NCBI GenBank assembly: GCA_964570285.1
Contig: CAZMXP010000014.1
Location: 1 to 64,000, forward strand
Direction: 5' to 3'
DNA: 64,000 bases
Source of the DNA: CAZMXP01 sp964570285
Lineage (GTDB): Bacteria > Planctomycetota > PLA2
The notes below the pieces were generated by a model that did no database searches, was not told the origin of the DNA, and saw nothing but the letters and a program-made list of their open reading frames with translations. Shown here piece after piece: positions 1 to 8,267 of the stretch (its first letter is position 1; every line of letters starts with the position of its first letter). The position numbers and the translations under genes were made by a program.

Positions 1-844
1 CCCGCTGGAGGCCGAGGCTCACCGCCGCCCAGGCGCGCTCGCGCGGCCGGAGCTTTTCGCTCTGCACGATCTCGAGCAGCGCGTTGCGCACGCCTTCCTT
101 CTCCTTGTCGGAGAGGCTCGGGAGCAGCCCGAGGGCGAGCGTCGCCGACTCGGTGGCCTGCAGGCCGAGGTCGAACTTCTGGCCCTTGGAGTTCTTGTAC
201 TCGTTGAAGGTCGCGTCGCGGAAGAGCTGCGTGTAGCTCGCGGTGCCGACCTTGCCCAGCGCGACGAGCGCGCCGCCGTGGATGTCCTCGTGGTCATCCT
301 TGCGCTCGAGCGAGCGCATGAGCGCGGGGATGATCGTCGTCGTGATCGCGCGCTCCGTCGGGCGCTGCGCGTTGCGGCGGTTCTCCTCGTCGCTCTTGGA
401 CGAGAAGAAGATCGCCGACGCGGAGGCCGTCTTGCTGGAGTAGATGTGGGACTTGAGGCTGAGGATGTCGTCGCTGTTGTAGGCCCACCAGAAGCGCCAC
501 GACTCGAACGTGAGCGACTTCGTGCTCGCCTTCGGCTTCGGGCCCTGGGTGGGACCGGTCGGCGGCGGCGGGGGGCCGTTGTCGTTGGGGGTCTCGTGGC
601 CGGTCTCCGGCGGGGTGATCGGGCCCGGGCCCGGGTCGGTCGGAGTGATCGGCCCGCCCGGCGTTCCGGGATCGGACGGCGGGGGGGGCGGGGGCTCGGG
701 GTCACTCGGCTCACGCAGCCCCGGGGGGACGCCCCCGTTCGGGCCACGGAACGATCCGCCGTGCGCCTGGACCTCGGGGGCCATCATCAGGCCGCAGAGG
801 ACCATCGCCGCAGCGAGGGTCACGAATCTCTCAGACACTCTCAT
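1..844 (-). CDS. Secreted HEAT-repeat protein with Pro-rich linker (C-terminus beyond the window)
   Basis: The frame is open from ATG at 844 to the window edge, giving 281 residues, with a perfect AAGGAGG ribosome site 6 bases upstream. Residues 1-27 form a signal peptide (MRVSERFVTLAAAMVLCGLM, then APEVQA). Residues about 30-95 are a Pro/Gly/Thr-rich low-complexity linker containing a run of six prolines. From about residue 150 there are helical pairs such as IPALMRSLERKDDHEDIHGG and ESATLALGLLPSLSD that look like HEAT repeats, with evenly spaced Ala/Gly/Leu. Such proteins usually act as exported protein-protein scaffolds; no enzyme motif is visible. The function is unknown, and the missing C-terminus may hold more repeats. 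It is divergent from the gene at 1167. Confidence 0.8.
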   Translation of the reverse strand, partial: MRVSERFVTLAAAMVLCGLMMAPEVQAHGGSFRGPNGGVPPGLREPSDPEPPPPPPSDPGTPGGPITPTDPGPGPITPPETGHETPNDNGPPPPPTGPTQGPKPKASTKSLTFESWRFWWAYNSDDILSLKSHIYSSKTASASAIFFSSKSDEENRRNAQRPTERAITTTIIPALMRSLERKDDHEDIHGGALVALGKVGTASYTQLFRDATFNEYKNSKGQKFDLGLQATESATLALGLLPSLSDKEKEGVRNALLEIVQSEKLRPRERAWAAVSLGLQR

Positions 845-1094
845 CACGCCTCCTTCTACTTGCTTACTTTCGGGCTTGCTTGGTTGCAGGATCGCGGTCG
901 AGGTCGGTACATGTCTGCGCCGACCCACCCTCCTCCATGGCAAAGCCCATACCGAAGTGGAATCGGGAGAGATTCGGAGCTCCGGGGCGGCCTGGCACGG
1001 AAGAGTGGCGACGTAAAATGTTGATGTGTAATATGTTACACGCAATGTTACTAGGAATCAACCTCACCGGCGCCGCGGGCGCAGGTTACGGCCG

Positions 1095-1120
1095 GGTAAC
1101 GATCCGTCGGTATCGTTACC
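1095..1120. promoter_or_regulatory. 9-bp inverted repeat upstream of the PH-like gene (possible operator)
   Basis: GGTAACGAT and ATCGTTACC form perfect 9-bp arms around an 8-base spacer, 47 bases before the start at 1167. The 845-1166 gap between the two divergent genes is locally AT-richer (around 1018-1050, with TGTAATATGTTACA-like sequence) and presumably holds both promoters. A regulator-binding dyad fits as well as a small RNA hairpin; no regulator is evident nearby. Confidence 0.35.
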
Positions 1121-1166
1121 GCCCCGTCGCCGAGCTTCGGAGAGGGATCCCGCGGGCGGGGAAACG

Positions 1167-1679
1167 ATGAGCGAACACCGCGAGCGGGTCCGATGGCCCG
1201 GTTGGCTTCTGCTGGCGGTGGGCCTGATGGCGCTGATGCTCGTCGGAAGTTCGATCGGCCTCCTGCGAGTGACCGGAGCGCCAGCCAGCGGCCCCGTCCG
1301 CCTCTTTCATCTCTTCGCGATCCTCCTTCTCGTCGTCATGGCCGGGCTCTGCTGGTACTTCCGCTACCTTGAGGTCGCCTTCGGCCCGGAGGGCATCGCG
1401 TACGGTTTCGGCCGCGCGCGCCAGCAGATTCCGTTCGACCGCATCCTTTCCGCGGAGGGTTGTGCCTACAACTGGGTGCGCTACATGGGATGGGGCTGGC
1501 GCATCGGGCCCAAGCGCGGCGAGCGCGCCTACTCCGTCCTCGGGTGCGCGCGCGGCGTCTACATCGTCTACCGCCGCGCGGATGCCTCCGAGGCGTCGGT
1601 CTTCCTGAGTTGTACCGACCCTGAGGCGGCCCTGCGCGCCCTGGGAGTTGGTCCGGGTTCGGTTGGACCCTCCGCGTGA
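1167..1679 (+). CDS. Two-TM membrane protein with bacterial PH-like domain
   Basis: This is a 170-residue protein. Residues 11-35 (WLLLAVGLMALMLVGSSIG) and about 46-66 (FHLFAILLLVVMAGLCWYF) are two hydrophobic helices. They are followed by a soluble beta-rich stretch (LEVAFGPEGIAYGFGRARQQ, then IPFDRI) with the pattern of membrane-anchored bacterial pleckstrin-like (bPH/DUF304-type) domains, where a strand-turn motif precedes an 'I.. I' interface. No catalytic residues are seen. It is a stand-alone gene with a weak ribosome site. The role is unknown; related families are small envelope proteins. The PH-like assignment rests on the pattern and not on a profile match. Confidence 0.7.
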   Translation: MSEHRERVRWPGWLLLAVGLMALMLVGSSIGLLRVTGAPASGPVRLFHLFAILLLVVMAGLCWYFRYLEVAFGPEGIAYGFGRARQQIPFDRILSAEGCAYNWVRYMGWGWRIGPKRGERAYSVLGCARGVYIVYRRADASEASVFLSCTDPEAALRALGVGPGSVGPSA

Positions 1680-1874
1680 CTGACGGCCGTCACACGGATA
1701 CGCTCCCCTGGCGCGTTGAGGCGTAACCGATGTATTCACAAGGCGTTATGAGATTCTGGAATTTCGTGCTGCCACCGCCCTGGTCGCGAGCGTCTCTAGG
1801 AGCAGACCACAATGCGCCGTGCGGCCCCAAGGGTCTGCACGACACCTCCACTCCCACTCTTCTTCTTGCCGAAC

Positions 1875-1903
1875 GGGCCCCCCGCTGCGAAGCGGGCGGG
1901 CCC
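1875..1903. terminator. GC-rich hairpin between the PH-like gene and pyk
   Basis: GGGCCCCCCGCT and AGCGGGCGGGCCC pair around a GCGA tetraloop, with one bulged C. There is no T-run after it, so it could be a terminator for the upstream gene or an mRNA structure 76 bases before pyk. The rest of the 1680-1978 gap shows no gene. Confidence 0.4.
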
Positions 1904-1978
1904 ACCTAATCTCCGGCCCTCCCACGTCGCGGTCCGGCGGCAGGCGAAGATGCTGGGCCGGGGCTTATTCTGACGGGC

Positions 1979-3388
1979 ATGCCGAAGCCCCTCGGGGAGC
2001 GCGTCAAGATCGCAGCGACGATCGGCCCCGCCTCCTCCGATCCCGCCATCCTCGCCCGCCTGCTCGAAGAGGGCGTGGACGCGATCCGGATCAACGCCTC
2101 GCACGCGAGGCCCGCCGAGATTCCCGCTTTGGTCGAGCTGGTCCGCTCGGTCGGGCGGAGCGTGAGCCGCGATGTCGCGGTGATCCACGACTTGCAGGGG
2201 ATCAAGAGGCGCATCGGTCCTCTGGAGAAGCCCCTGCTGCTCAAGGAGGGGGAGACGGTCGTGCTCTCCGCGCGCGGCGGCGCGGATCGCATCCCCGTGG
2301 ACGTGCGCCCCTTCCAGGGCCACCTCGCGCGCGGCGCGAGCATCTTCCTCGACGACGGATTCCTGCACCTGCACGTGAAGCGGATCGCGAAGGACGAGAT
2401 CGTCTGCGAGGTCGTCATCGGCGGGTTCCTGAAGTCGCGCGCCGGCCTGAACCTCCCGGGCATCGCGATGCCGGCGCGCATCCCCACGAAGTACGACCTC
2501 GAGCATGTCGCGGTCGGCGTCGCCGCGGGGGTCGACGTCTTCGCCCTCTCGTTCGTGCGTTCGGCGGCCGACCTCTGGCGCTGCCGGAAGCACACCGCCG
2601 GCATCCCGATCATCGCGAAGATCGAGCGTCCCGAGGCGGTGGCGGCGATCGACGAGATCGCCGCGGCGAGCGACGGGATCCTCATCGCGCGCGGGGACCT
2701 CGCGGTCGAGATGAAGCCGGAGATGCTGCCGGTGCTCCAGAAGTCCCTCGTTCGCTCCGCGAACCGCGCGCGGAAGCCGGTCATCGTCGCGACGGAGATG
2801 CTCGCGTCGATGGTCTACAACCCGAGGCCGACGCGGGCCGAACTGACCGACGTCGGCAACGCGGTGCTCGACGGCGCCGACGCGACGCTCCTCAGCAACG
2901 AGACCGCCGTCGGCCGCGACCCGGTGCGCGCGGTGCGCTACATGGCGCGCATCGTCGGCACGGTCGAGTCCTCCCTCGGCACCTACAATCTCGACCTTCC
3001 CCGCTCCCGGGCCGACGATCTCACCCGCCCCGACTGGGCGGTCGCCGATGCCGCCGTCGAGATGGCCGCGAAGGTCGAGGCGAAGGCGCTGATCGCCGTG
3101 ACGGGTTCCGGTCGCACGGCGCGCCTGATGAGCGCGGGCCGCCCGTCGGTGCCGCTCTATTCGTTCTCGCCCGATCCGAGCGTGCGTCGGCGCGTGGCGA
3201 TCATGTGGGGCGTGAACGCCGAGGCGGTGGAGCCGATCCCCGATCCGGACAAGCTCATCGCCCACATCCTGAAGCGCCTCCGCACCGACGGGCGCCTCCG
3301 CCGGGAAGACCGCGCCGTCTTCGTCTACGGCTCCCCGCTCTGGGCGGAGGGGACGAAGACCAACGCGATCCGCATCGCCACGGCCTAG
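1979..3388 (+). CDS. pyk: Pyruvate kinase, predicted K+-independent type
   Basis: This 469-residue protein catalyses the last step of glycolysis (phosphoenolpyruvate + ADP to pyruvate + ATP). Visible family motifs are KIAATIGPAS near the N-terminus, RINASH (phosphate and metal site), IIAKIERPEA (catalytic Lys and metal-binding Glu), ILIARGDLAVEM (metal-binding Asp), VIVATEML (catalytic Thr) and DVGNAVLDGADATLLSNETA. The region normally reading DTKGPEIRTG reads DLQGIKRRIG. The Lys at the rabbit-muscle position 117, together with Leu113, Gln114 and a hydrophobic residue at 120, is the combination reported for K+-independent enzymes. Other departures are RGDLA for RGDLG and LSNET for LSGET. The stop codon TAG lies inside a CTAG that abuts a mobile-element copy. 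Confidence 0.93.
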   Translation: MPKPLGERVKIAATIGPASSDPAILARLLEEGVDAIRINASHARPAEIPALVELVRSVGRSVSRDVAVIHDLQGIKRRIGPLEKPLLLKEGETVVLSARGGADRIPVDVRPFQGHLARGASIFLDDGFLHLHVKRIAKDEIVCEVVIGGFLKSRAGLNLPGIAMPARIPTKYDLEHVAVGVAAGVDVFALSFVRSAADLWRCRKHTAGIPIIAKIERPEAVAAIDEIAAASDGILIARGDLAVEMKPEMLPVLQKSLVRSANRARKPVIVATEMLASMVYNPRPTRAELTDVGNAVLDGADATLLSNETAVGRDPVRAVRYMARIVGTVESSLGTYNLDLPRSRADDLTRPDWAVADAAVEMAAKVEAKALIAVTGSGRTARLMSAGRPSVPLYSFSPDPSVRRRVAIMWGVNAEAVEPIPDPDKLIAHILKRLRTDGRLRREDRAVFVYGSPLWAEGTKTNAIRIATA

Positions 3389-3899
3389 GAGCTTGTCCGG
3401 GTAACGGCCTTCAGCCACGCTTCGGGGCCAACCGGACCCGGACAAGCTCCTAACTCGACGCGACGCGAGTCGTGGGTCTCCATGAGCCATCGCCGCGATC
3501 GAGGGGGGCTCTTGCGCGAGGCGCGGCGCTCCGCGTCACGCCTTCGCGGCTGCCAGCTTCAGGAGGTTGTGTCCGGTGTACGCCAAGTTGAAGGCCCGCG
3601 ACCTTCGCCAAGGCCGTCCTCATCGCGGGGTGAGAGGGCGGATCGCCACGCTCCTCCCCGCAGCACGCGAGGAGGCCGGGAGATCGAGGTCGTGCCGCAC
3701 GGTGTCGCGTACGAAATGCGCCAGGTGGCCCTCGGGCACCAGTTCCAGCACGGTCGCCGGGAGCATCCAGACCTGCTCCACCAGAACCTCTCGGCCACGC
3801 CCGCTGTCTTGGCCATGCGCGCAACCTACGGCCGGGCACCGACCGCGAACCCCCTTTGACTTAAGAGTTTGTCCGACGAATAGTCGGACAAACTCCTAG
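3386..3899 (-). mobile_element. Defective IS1182-like element, copy A (N-terminus fused to C-terminus)
   Basis: The element runs between two CTAG tetranucleotides (3385-3388 and 3896-3899), with termini GAGCTTGTCCGGGT on the left and GTCGGACAAACTC on the right. Each end can also fold on itself: the right end has a 13-bp stem around GAATA (3865-3895), and the left end a 14-bp stem with a longer loop (3389-3452). On the minus strand, frame remnants read MLPATVLELVPEGHLAHFVR (the IS1182-type transposase N-terminus) and, after stops and a frame change, TGHNLLKLAAAKA (its C-terminus), so most of the gene is deleted. No functional protein is encoded. Nearly the same ends are found at 9360-9786 and, inverted, at 37110-37610. 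Confidence 0.82.
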
Positions 3900-5278
3900 G
3901 AGGAGGCGGGGGCGGGGTCGGGCTCGTCGTCGGGGTCGGAGGCCTCGGCCTGCCGGTCGAGCACGTAGAACTTGAAGCTCGACTGGATGATCGAGGCGGT
4001 CGGGACCGCGAGCAGCGCGCCGACGATCCCGTAGGCGTTCTCCCCGGCGAGCAGCGCGAAGATGACGACGACGGGGTGGATCTTGCTCGCGTCTCCCATG
4101 ATCTTGGGGTTGAGGAAGTTCGCCTCGAGGAAGTGGATCAGCAGGATCCATCCGAGGGCGAGCACCCCCTTCTGGAGATCCCCCGCGCCCCACGCGATCA
4201 GCACGATCGGGATCGTCGAGAGGATCGTGCCGAAGATCGGGATCAGGCTGAAGATGCCCGCGATCAGGCCCAGCAGGCCCGAGTAGCGCACGCCGAGGAA
4301 CTGGAGGCCGATCCACGTCAGGATGCCGTTCACGAGGCAGATCGTGAGCTGGCCCCGGATCACGCCGGCGAGCCCGCGGTCGATGTAGCCGCGCCACTTC
4401 TCGTAGGTGTTCCGGTAGCGCGCCGGCGGGACCGAGCGGAAGAAGGCGGCGATCGAGTCGCGGTCGATCACGAGGAACGCGGTGATCATCATGATCAGCA
4501 CGAGCTGGTAGAGCCCGAAGACGAGCGCGCGCCCGAACTGGAACGCGATGCGCAGGATCGCGTCCAGGTTCGCGACCCCCTCGGAGATGCCGCGCTGCAC
4601 GAGCTCCTTCAGGTCGATCGTGCCGTCGGCGCTCGTCCCGATGCGTTCCTCCGACAGCAGGCGCGCGATCGCGACGACCTGCACCTCGTCGCCCATGCGC
4701 AGCACGAGCTGCCGGTCCGTGCGCGCGAGCACGTCCGCCTCGATCACCGATCCGCCGCGCAGCCGCAGCCGGGAGCGGCCGAGACGGGCGGGCGCGCCCT
4801 CCCCCGGTGCCGACGGGTCGGCCGTCTCGCCCCCGGGGCCCCTCGGGGTGTCGCCCTCGGGCTCCTCGACCTCCTTCTTCTTGCCCGTCAGCTCCGTCCA
4901 CTTCTGCGCCAGCACCTGCAACTGCTCCTCGGCGAAGTGCTGCAACCGGGGAAGGTCGTCGCGGGCCTGTCGGAGTTGCGTGCCCAGGGCGGGCAGCGCG
5001 AACGCGGACGCGATGTAGATGCAGACGACGAAGACGAGGTAGAGGATTACGATGGAGCCGCCGCGTCCGAGGCGGAAGCGGCGAAAGAGCGGCAGCGGCG
5101 CCATCCGCTCGACGACCGGATCGATCAGGTAGGCGGCGAAGATCGCGACGAGGAACGGCGTGAGGACGGCGCGGAATGCGTAGACGAGGGCCGTGATCAG
5201 GGCGAGGAAGGCGAGCAGGATCACCAGGCGACGGCGCCGGCGGGGAGCTTGCGGCGCGGCCTGCGGGGCGTCGGTCAT
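3896..5278 (-). CDS. AI-2E family transporter with a beta-rich insertion
   Basis: This is a polytopic inner-membrane protein of about 460 residues. It starts with TM helices LVILLAFLALITALVYAF and FLVAIFAAYLIDPVVERM and ends with the family hallmarks LLGLIAGIFSLIPIFGTIL and LNPKIMG...HPVVVI. The family (PF01594; YdiK, PerM, TqsA-like) includes exporters and Na+/H+ antiporters, so the substrate cannot be stated. Residues about 125-215 form a hydrophilic insertion: KKKEVEEPEGDTPRGPGG followed by a beta-rich module (GGSVIEADVLARTDRQLVLR). ATG 5278 is used; an in-frame GTG at 5296 is possible. It is transcribed divergently from the VWA gene with only about 40 bases between them. Its TAG stop lies in the CTAG flanking IS copy A. 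Confidence 0.88.
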   Translation of the reverse strand: MTDAPQAAPQAPRRRRRLVILLAFLALITALVYAFRAVLTPFLVAIFAAYLIDPVVERMAPLPLFRRFRLGRGGSIVILYLVFVVCIYIASAFALPALGTQLRQARDDLPRLQHFAEEQLQVLAQKWTELTGKKKEVEEPEGDTPRGPGGETADPSAPGEGAPARLGRSRLRLRGGSVIEADVLARTDRQLVLRMGDEVQVVAIARLLSEERIGTSADGTIDLKELVQRGISEGVANLDAILRIAFQFGRALVFGLYQLVLIMMITAFLVIDRDSIAAFFRSVPPARYRNTYEKWRGYIDRGLAGVIRGQLTICLVNGILTWIGLQFLGVRYSGLLGLIAGIFSLIPIFGTILSTIPIVLIAWGAGDLQKGVLALGWILLIHFLEANFLNPKIMGDASKIHPVVVIFALLAGENAYGIVGALLAVPTASIIQSSFKFYVLDRQAEASDPDDEPDPAPASS

Positions 5279-5319
5279 CGCCGGGCGTTTTATCACACGG
5301 GAGCGTTTCCAGTAGACGG

Positions 5320-6645
5320 ATGCGTCGCCTGCGGCTCCTCCCCCTGCTGGTTTTGTGCCTCCCGGGACGGCCCGCGGCGGGGGGCGACGCCTTGGGCCCG
5401 GTCCTGCGCGCGCTCGGCGGCGACGAGAAGGAGCGGAGGCGCGAGGCGCTCGACGCGCTCGCGGGGGGGAGGATCGTCCCGGAGTCGCGCCGCGACGGGG
5501 AGCGCATCGAACGTGCCCTCGCCCACCTCCTGACCGGCTCGGTCCCGGGCGGGGATCGCGCCCTGGCCGTCGCCGCCCTCGGCCGGCTGGAGCGACCGGG
5601 GGCCTTTCTCGCGATCGCGGCCCGGCTCCGGACCGAGGAGGACGACCGGGTGCTCGACGCGGCGGCGGACGCCTTCCGCGTGGCCGCGCCGGAGGCGCTG
5701 TTCCGGCTGCTGAAGGATCTCGACTCGGAGCGCGACCCCCTCCGGCGCGCCATCTACCTGCGCATGGCCGGGATGACCTCGGAGCCGGAGGCGCGCGCGC
5801 GCGTGCGCGTCCGGGCCGAGTCGGAGACCGAGTGGTGCCCGCGGGCGGCCGCCGCCCTCGCGCTGGGGCGCGACCCCTCCCCGGAGGTGCTGCCGATCCT
5901 GGTCCGGATGCTCGACGCGGGGGATCCGGGCGTCGTCGCCGCCGCGGTCGAGTCGCTGACGCGGCTGACCGGCCAGCGCCACGGCGGCGACCTGCCGGCG
6001 TGGAAGGCCTGGTGGAGCACGAGGGACCGCGCCGCGCCGGCGGTGGCTCCCGAGCCGCCGCCTCCTCCCGAGAAGCCCGATGCCCGCCGCTACGCCCACG
6101 AGGCCATCGATGGCGACCCGATCGCGCCCTACTACTTCGGAATCCCCGTGCGCGGCCGCAAGGTCGTCTTCGTCTGCGACGTGAGCGCGTCGATGCGCTA
6201 CAAGCTGCCCCTCGCCCACGACCAGCTGGAGCGGGCGGTGAAGGGGCTCTCCTCGCACGTGCGCTTCGAGGTCGTCTTCTTCAACGAGTTCGTCTGGCCC
6301 TGGCGCGGCCGGCTCAGCCGCGCGGACCCGGCGACGAAGGAACTGCTCGTCCGCCACCTGCCGACGATCGAGATCAAGTCCTACACCAACCTCTACGACT
6401 CGATCGAGAAGGCCTTCGAGATGGACCCCGACGAACTCTTCGTCATCAGCGACGGCGAGCCCAACCGCGGGCAGAAGCGCCTTCCCCGCGACATCCTCAA
6501 CGAGACCGACCGCCTGAACAGGCGTCGCATCCCGATCCACACGGTGTCCGTCGTGCGCGTCGTCGACGGGGACGACCACCTCTCCTTCCTGAGGGAGCTT
6601 GCCGCGCGCAGCGGAGGCGAGCACGTCGCGCGCACGCTGAAGTAG
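5320..6645 (+). CDS. Secreted HEAT-repeat / von Willebrand factor A protein
   Basis: This 441-residue protein has a signal peptide at residues 1-20 (LRLLPLLVLCLPG). Residues about 25-215 contain HEAT-like repeats (DRALAVAALGRLERPGAFLA; SPEVLPILVRMLDAGDPGVV). A Pro-rich linker at about 240-250 follows, then a VWA domain. The VWA domain has a complete MIDAS metal site: DVSAS at about residue 287, the Thr in KSYTNLYDS, and the Asp in ISDGEPN. Such proteins bind ligands through a divalent metal in an extracytoplasmic scaffold. A nearly identical fold order (HEAT then VWA) is, to my knowledge, typical of planctomycete exported proteins. It is convergent with the RCC1 gene, with a hairpin between them. 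Confidence 0.85.
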   Translation: MRRLRLLPLLVLCLPGRPAAGGDALGPVLRALGGDEKERRREALDALAGGRIVPESRRDGERIERALAHLLTGSVPGGDRALAVAALGRLERPGAFLAIAARLRTEEDDRVLDAAADAFRVAAPEALFRLLKDLDSERDPLRRAIYLRMAGMTSEPEARARVRVRAESETEWCPRAAAALALGRDPSPEVLPILVRMLDAGDPGVVAAAVESLTRLTGQRHGGDLPAWKAWWSTRDRAAPAVAPEPPPPPEKPDARRYAHEAIDGDPIAPYYFGIPVRGRKVVFVCDVSASMRYKLPLAHDQLERAVKGLSSHVRFEVVFFNEFVWPWRGRLSRADPATKELLVRHLPTIEIKSYTNLYDSIEKAFEMDPDELFVISDGEPNRGQKRLPRDILNETDRLNRRRIPIHTVSVVRVVDGDDHLSFLRELAARSGGEHVARTLK

Positions 6646-6655
6646 GCAGGAGCGC

Positions 6656-6677
6656 GGGCCGCCCGGCGCCGCGGCCC
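6656..6677. terminator. Bidirectional hairpin between convergent genes
   Basis: GGGCCGC and GCGGCCC pair around an 8-base loop in the 41-base gap separating the VWA gene from the convergent RCC1 gene. No T-run follows on either side. The location supports a two-way terminator. Confidence 0.45.
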
Positions 6678-6686
6678 GGAGACGCG

Positions 6687-8174
6687 TTACGGGCCGAAGG
6701 GCAGCAGCGGCGTCGGCAGGTTGCGGTTGGAGAACGTGCCGTTGCCGAGCACGCCGCCCGCCCCGAGTCCCCATGCCGCGTGCGAGCCGTCCCCGAGCGC
6801 GACGACGAAGGCGTCGATCCCGCCCTCGAAGCCGACGACGGCGGCCGGCAGCGGCGGCACCGGCAGCGGCAGGGGGCTCGCGATCCGGAAGTCCCCCGAC
6901 GCGAGCTCGCCCGCCCCCCCCGCCCCCCAGACATGGAGCATCCCGCCCGCGTCGAGCGCCATCGCCGTGCGCGTCGCCGCCGCGATCGCCACGATCGGCG
7001 GCAGCGCGTCGAGGCGTACCGGCGCGTGGCGGTCTACGAACGTTCCGTCCCCGAGCTGGCCGAAGAGGTTGGAGCCGAACGCCCAGACGACGCCGTCCTC
7101 GTCGAGCGCGAGCGAGAAGTCGAGGCCCGCGGCGACCGCGACGATCCGCGCGAGGCCCGGCACCGCCGCCAGCGCGGGGCGCGCGACGGTGTCGCCGTGC
7201 CCGAGTTGGCCGCGCTCGTTCGCGCCCATCGCGAGCACGCTCCCGTCGTCGAGTGCGATCAGCCAGTGGCGCGTCGCCGCGAAGTCGCGCGGCCGCTCGA
7301 CGCCGCCGAGGCGCACCGGCCGCGGCCGGTCCTCGCCGAAGAGGCGTCCCCACGCGAAGAGTTCCCCGTCGAGCGTCAGCGCGAGCGCATTCGCGGCGCC
7401 CGGCCCGACGGCGAGGCGGGTCACGCACGCGAGATCGACGACCGCGCCCGGCACGCCGCGAAAGTCGAAGTCGCCGCTGCCGAGTTGTCCCGCGAAGTTA
7501 CTGCCCCACGAGAGCACCTCGCCTCCGGGCATCAGCGCGAGGGAGAAGCCCTCTCCCGACTCGACGGAGATCGCCCGTGACGGAAGGGGGAGGGGCCGGG
7601 GGAGGGGGTCGCCCTCGCCCCAGACATACAGATCGCCCTCGGCGTCGAGCGCGACGCCCCGGCGGCCGAGGGCCGCGAACGGGCGCACGAGCGCCGGCGC
7701 GCCCTCCGGTGCGATGGCTTGCAGGATGTCGCCCGCCCCGAGCAGGATCGTGATCGTGCGGTCGGCGTTGACGACGATGTCGGGCGGACCGGCCGTGCCC
7801 GCGCCCCGCAGGAGGCGCAGGTCGGGGTCCGTCGCGCCCTGCGCCCGCTGGAGGCAGGGGTCGAAGGGGATGCGCACCGTCGCCAGCGCCGCGCCGACGA
7901 GCGCCGCGCTGATCTCGACGCGCAGCGCGGGCCCGACGGCGGCGAAACCGGGCGGGATCGGAAGGCCCGCCGCGACCAGGCGCACCGTCGCCCCGTCGGG
8001 CAGCGCGCCCGCGGGCAGATCGACGGATGCCCCCGCGGCGATGCCCGAGGTGATGCGCACCGAGGTCGAGGCCGCGGCGATGGCCGTCGCGGTCACGCCG
8101 GCGGTGTGGACCCTCGGGTGGCAGCCTCCCCCGAGAGCCACGACGGACAGGCAGATCGCCAAGCGTACGCTCAT
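6687..8174 (-). CDS. RCC1-repeat lipoprotein
   Basis: This 495-residue protein begins with a lipoprotein signal (MSVRLAICLSVVALGGGC), so lipidation at Cys18 is expected. Residues about 35-130 resemble a ZU5-like beta domain (VDLPAGALPDGATVRL..). From about residue 165 there are at least six RCC1 blades with the typical alternation GVALDAEGDLYVWGEG, SLALMPGGEVLSWGSNFAGQ, LALTLDGELFAWG, IALDDGSVLAMGANERGQLG, SLALDEDGVVWAFGSNLFGQ and MALDAGGMLHVWG, predicting a seven-bladed propeller. Ribosome site GGAGG lies 9 bases upstream. It is likely a periplasm-facing binding protein; the ligand is unknown. Confidence 0.85.
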   Translation of the reverse strand: MSVRLAICLSVVALGGGCHPRVHTAGVTATAIAAASTSVRITSGIAAGASVDLPAGALPDGATVRLVAAGLPIPPGFAAVGPALRVEISAALVGAALATVRIPFDPCLQRAQGATDPDLRLLRGAGTAGPPDIVVNADRTITILLGAGDILQAIAPEGAPALVRPFAALGRRGVALDAEGDLYVWGEGDPLPRPLPLPSRAISVESGEGFSLALMPGGEVLSWGSNFAGQLGSGDFDFRGVPGAVVDLACVTRLAVGPGAANALALTLDGELFAWGRLFGEDRPRPVRLGGVERPRDFAATRHWLIALDDGSVLAMGANERGQLGHGDTVARPALAAVPGLARIVAVAAGLDFSLALDEDGVVWAFGSNLFGQLGDGTFVDRHAPVRLDALPPIVAIAAATRTAMALDAGGMLHVWGAGGAGELASGDFRIASPLPLPVPPLPAAVVGFEGGIDAFVVALGDGSHAAWGLGAGGVLGNGTFSNRNLPTPLLPFGP

Positions 8175-8267
8175 GTTGACTCGCCTCCGGATGCGCCCCC
8201 CAAACTATCGCGCCGCGACGCCGCGCGATAGCGCGTTCTGGCCCCCGGTGTTAAGGTTGGCGCGCCG

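Noticed and set aside
1796..3490. A 564-codon minus-strand frame opposite pyk
   Set aside because: Same GC-driven shadow; low-complexity Arg/Asp/His composition and no ribosome site.
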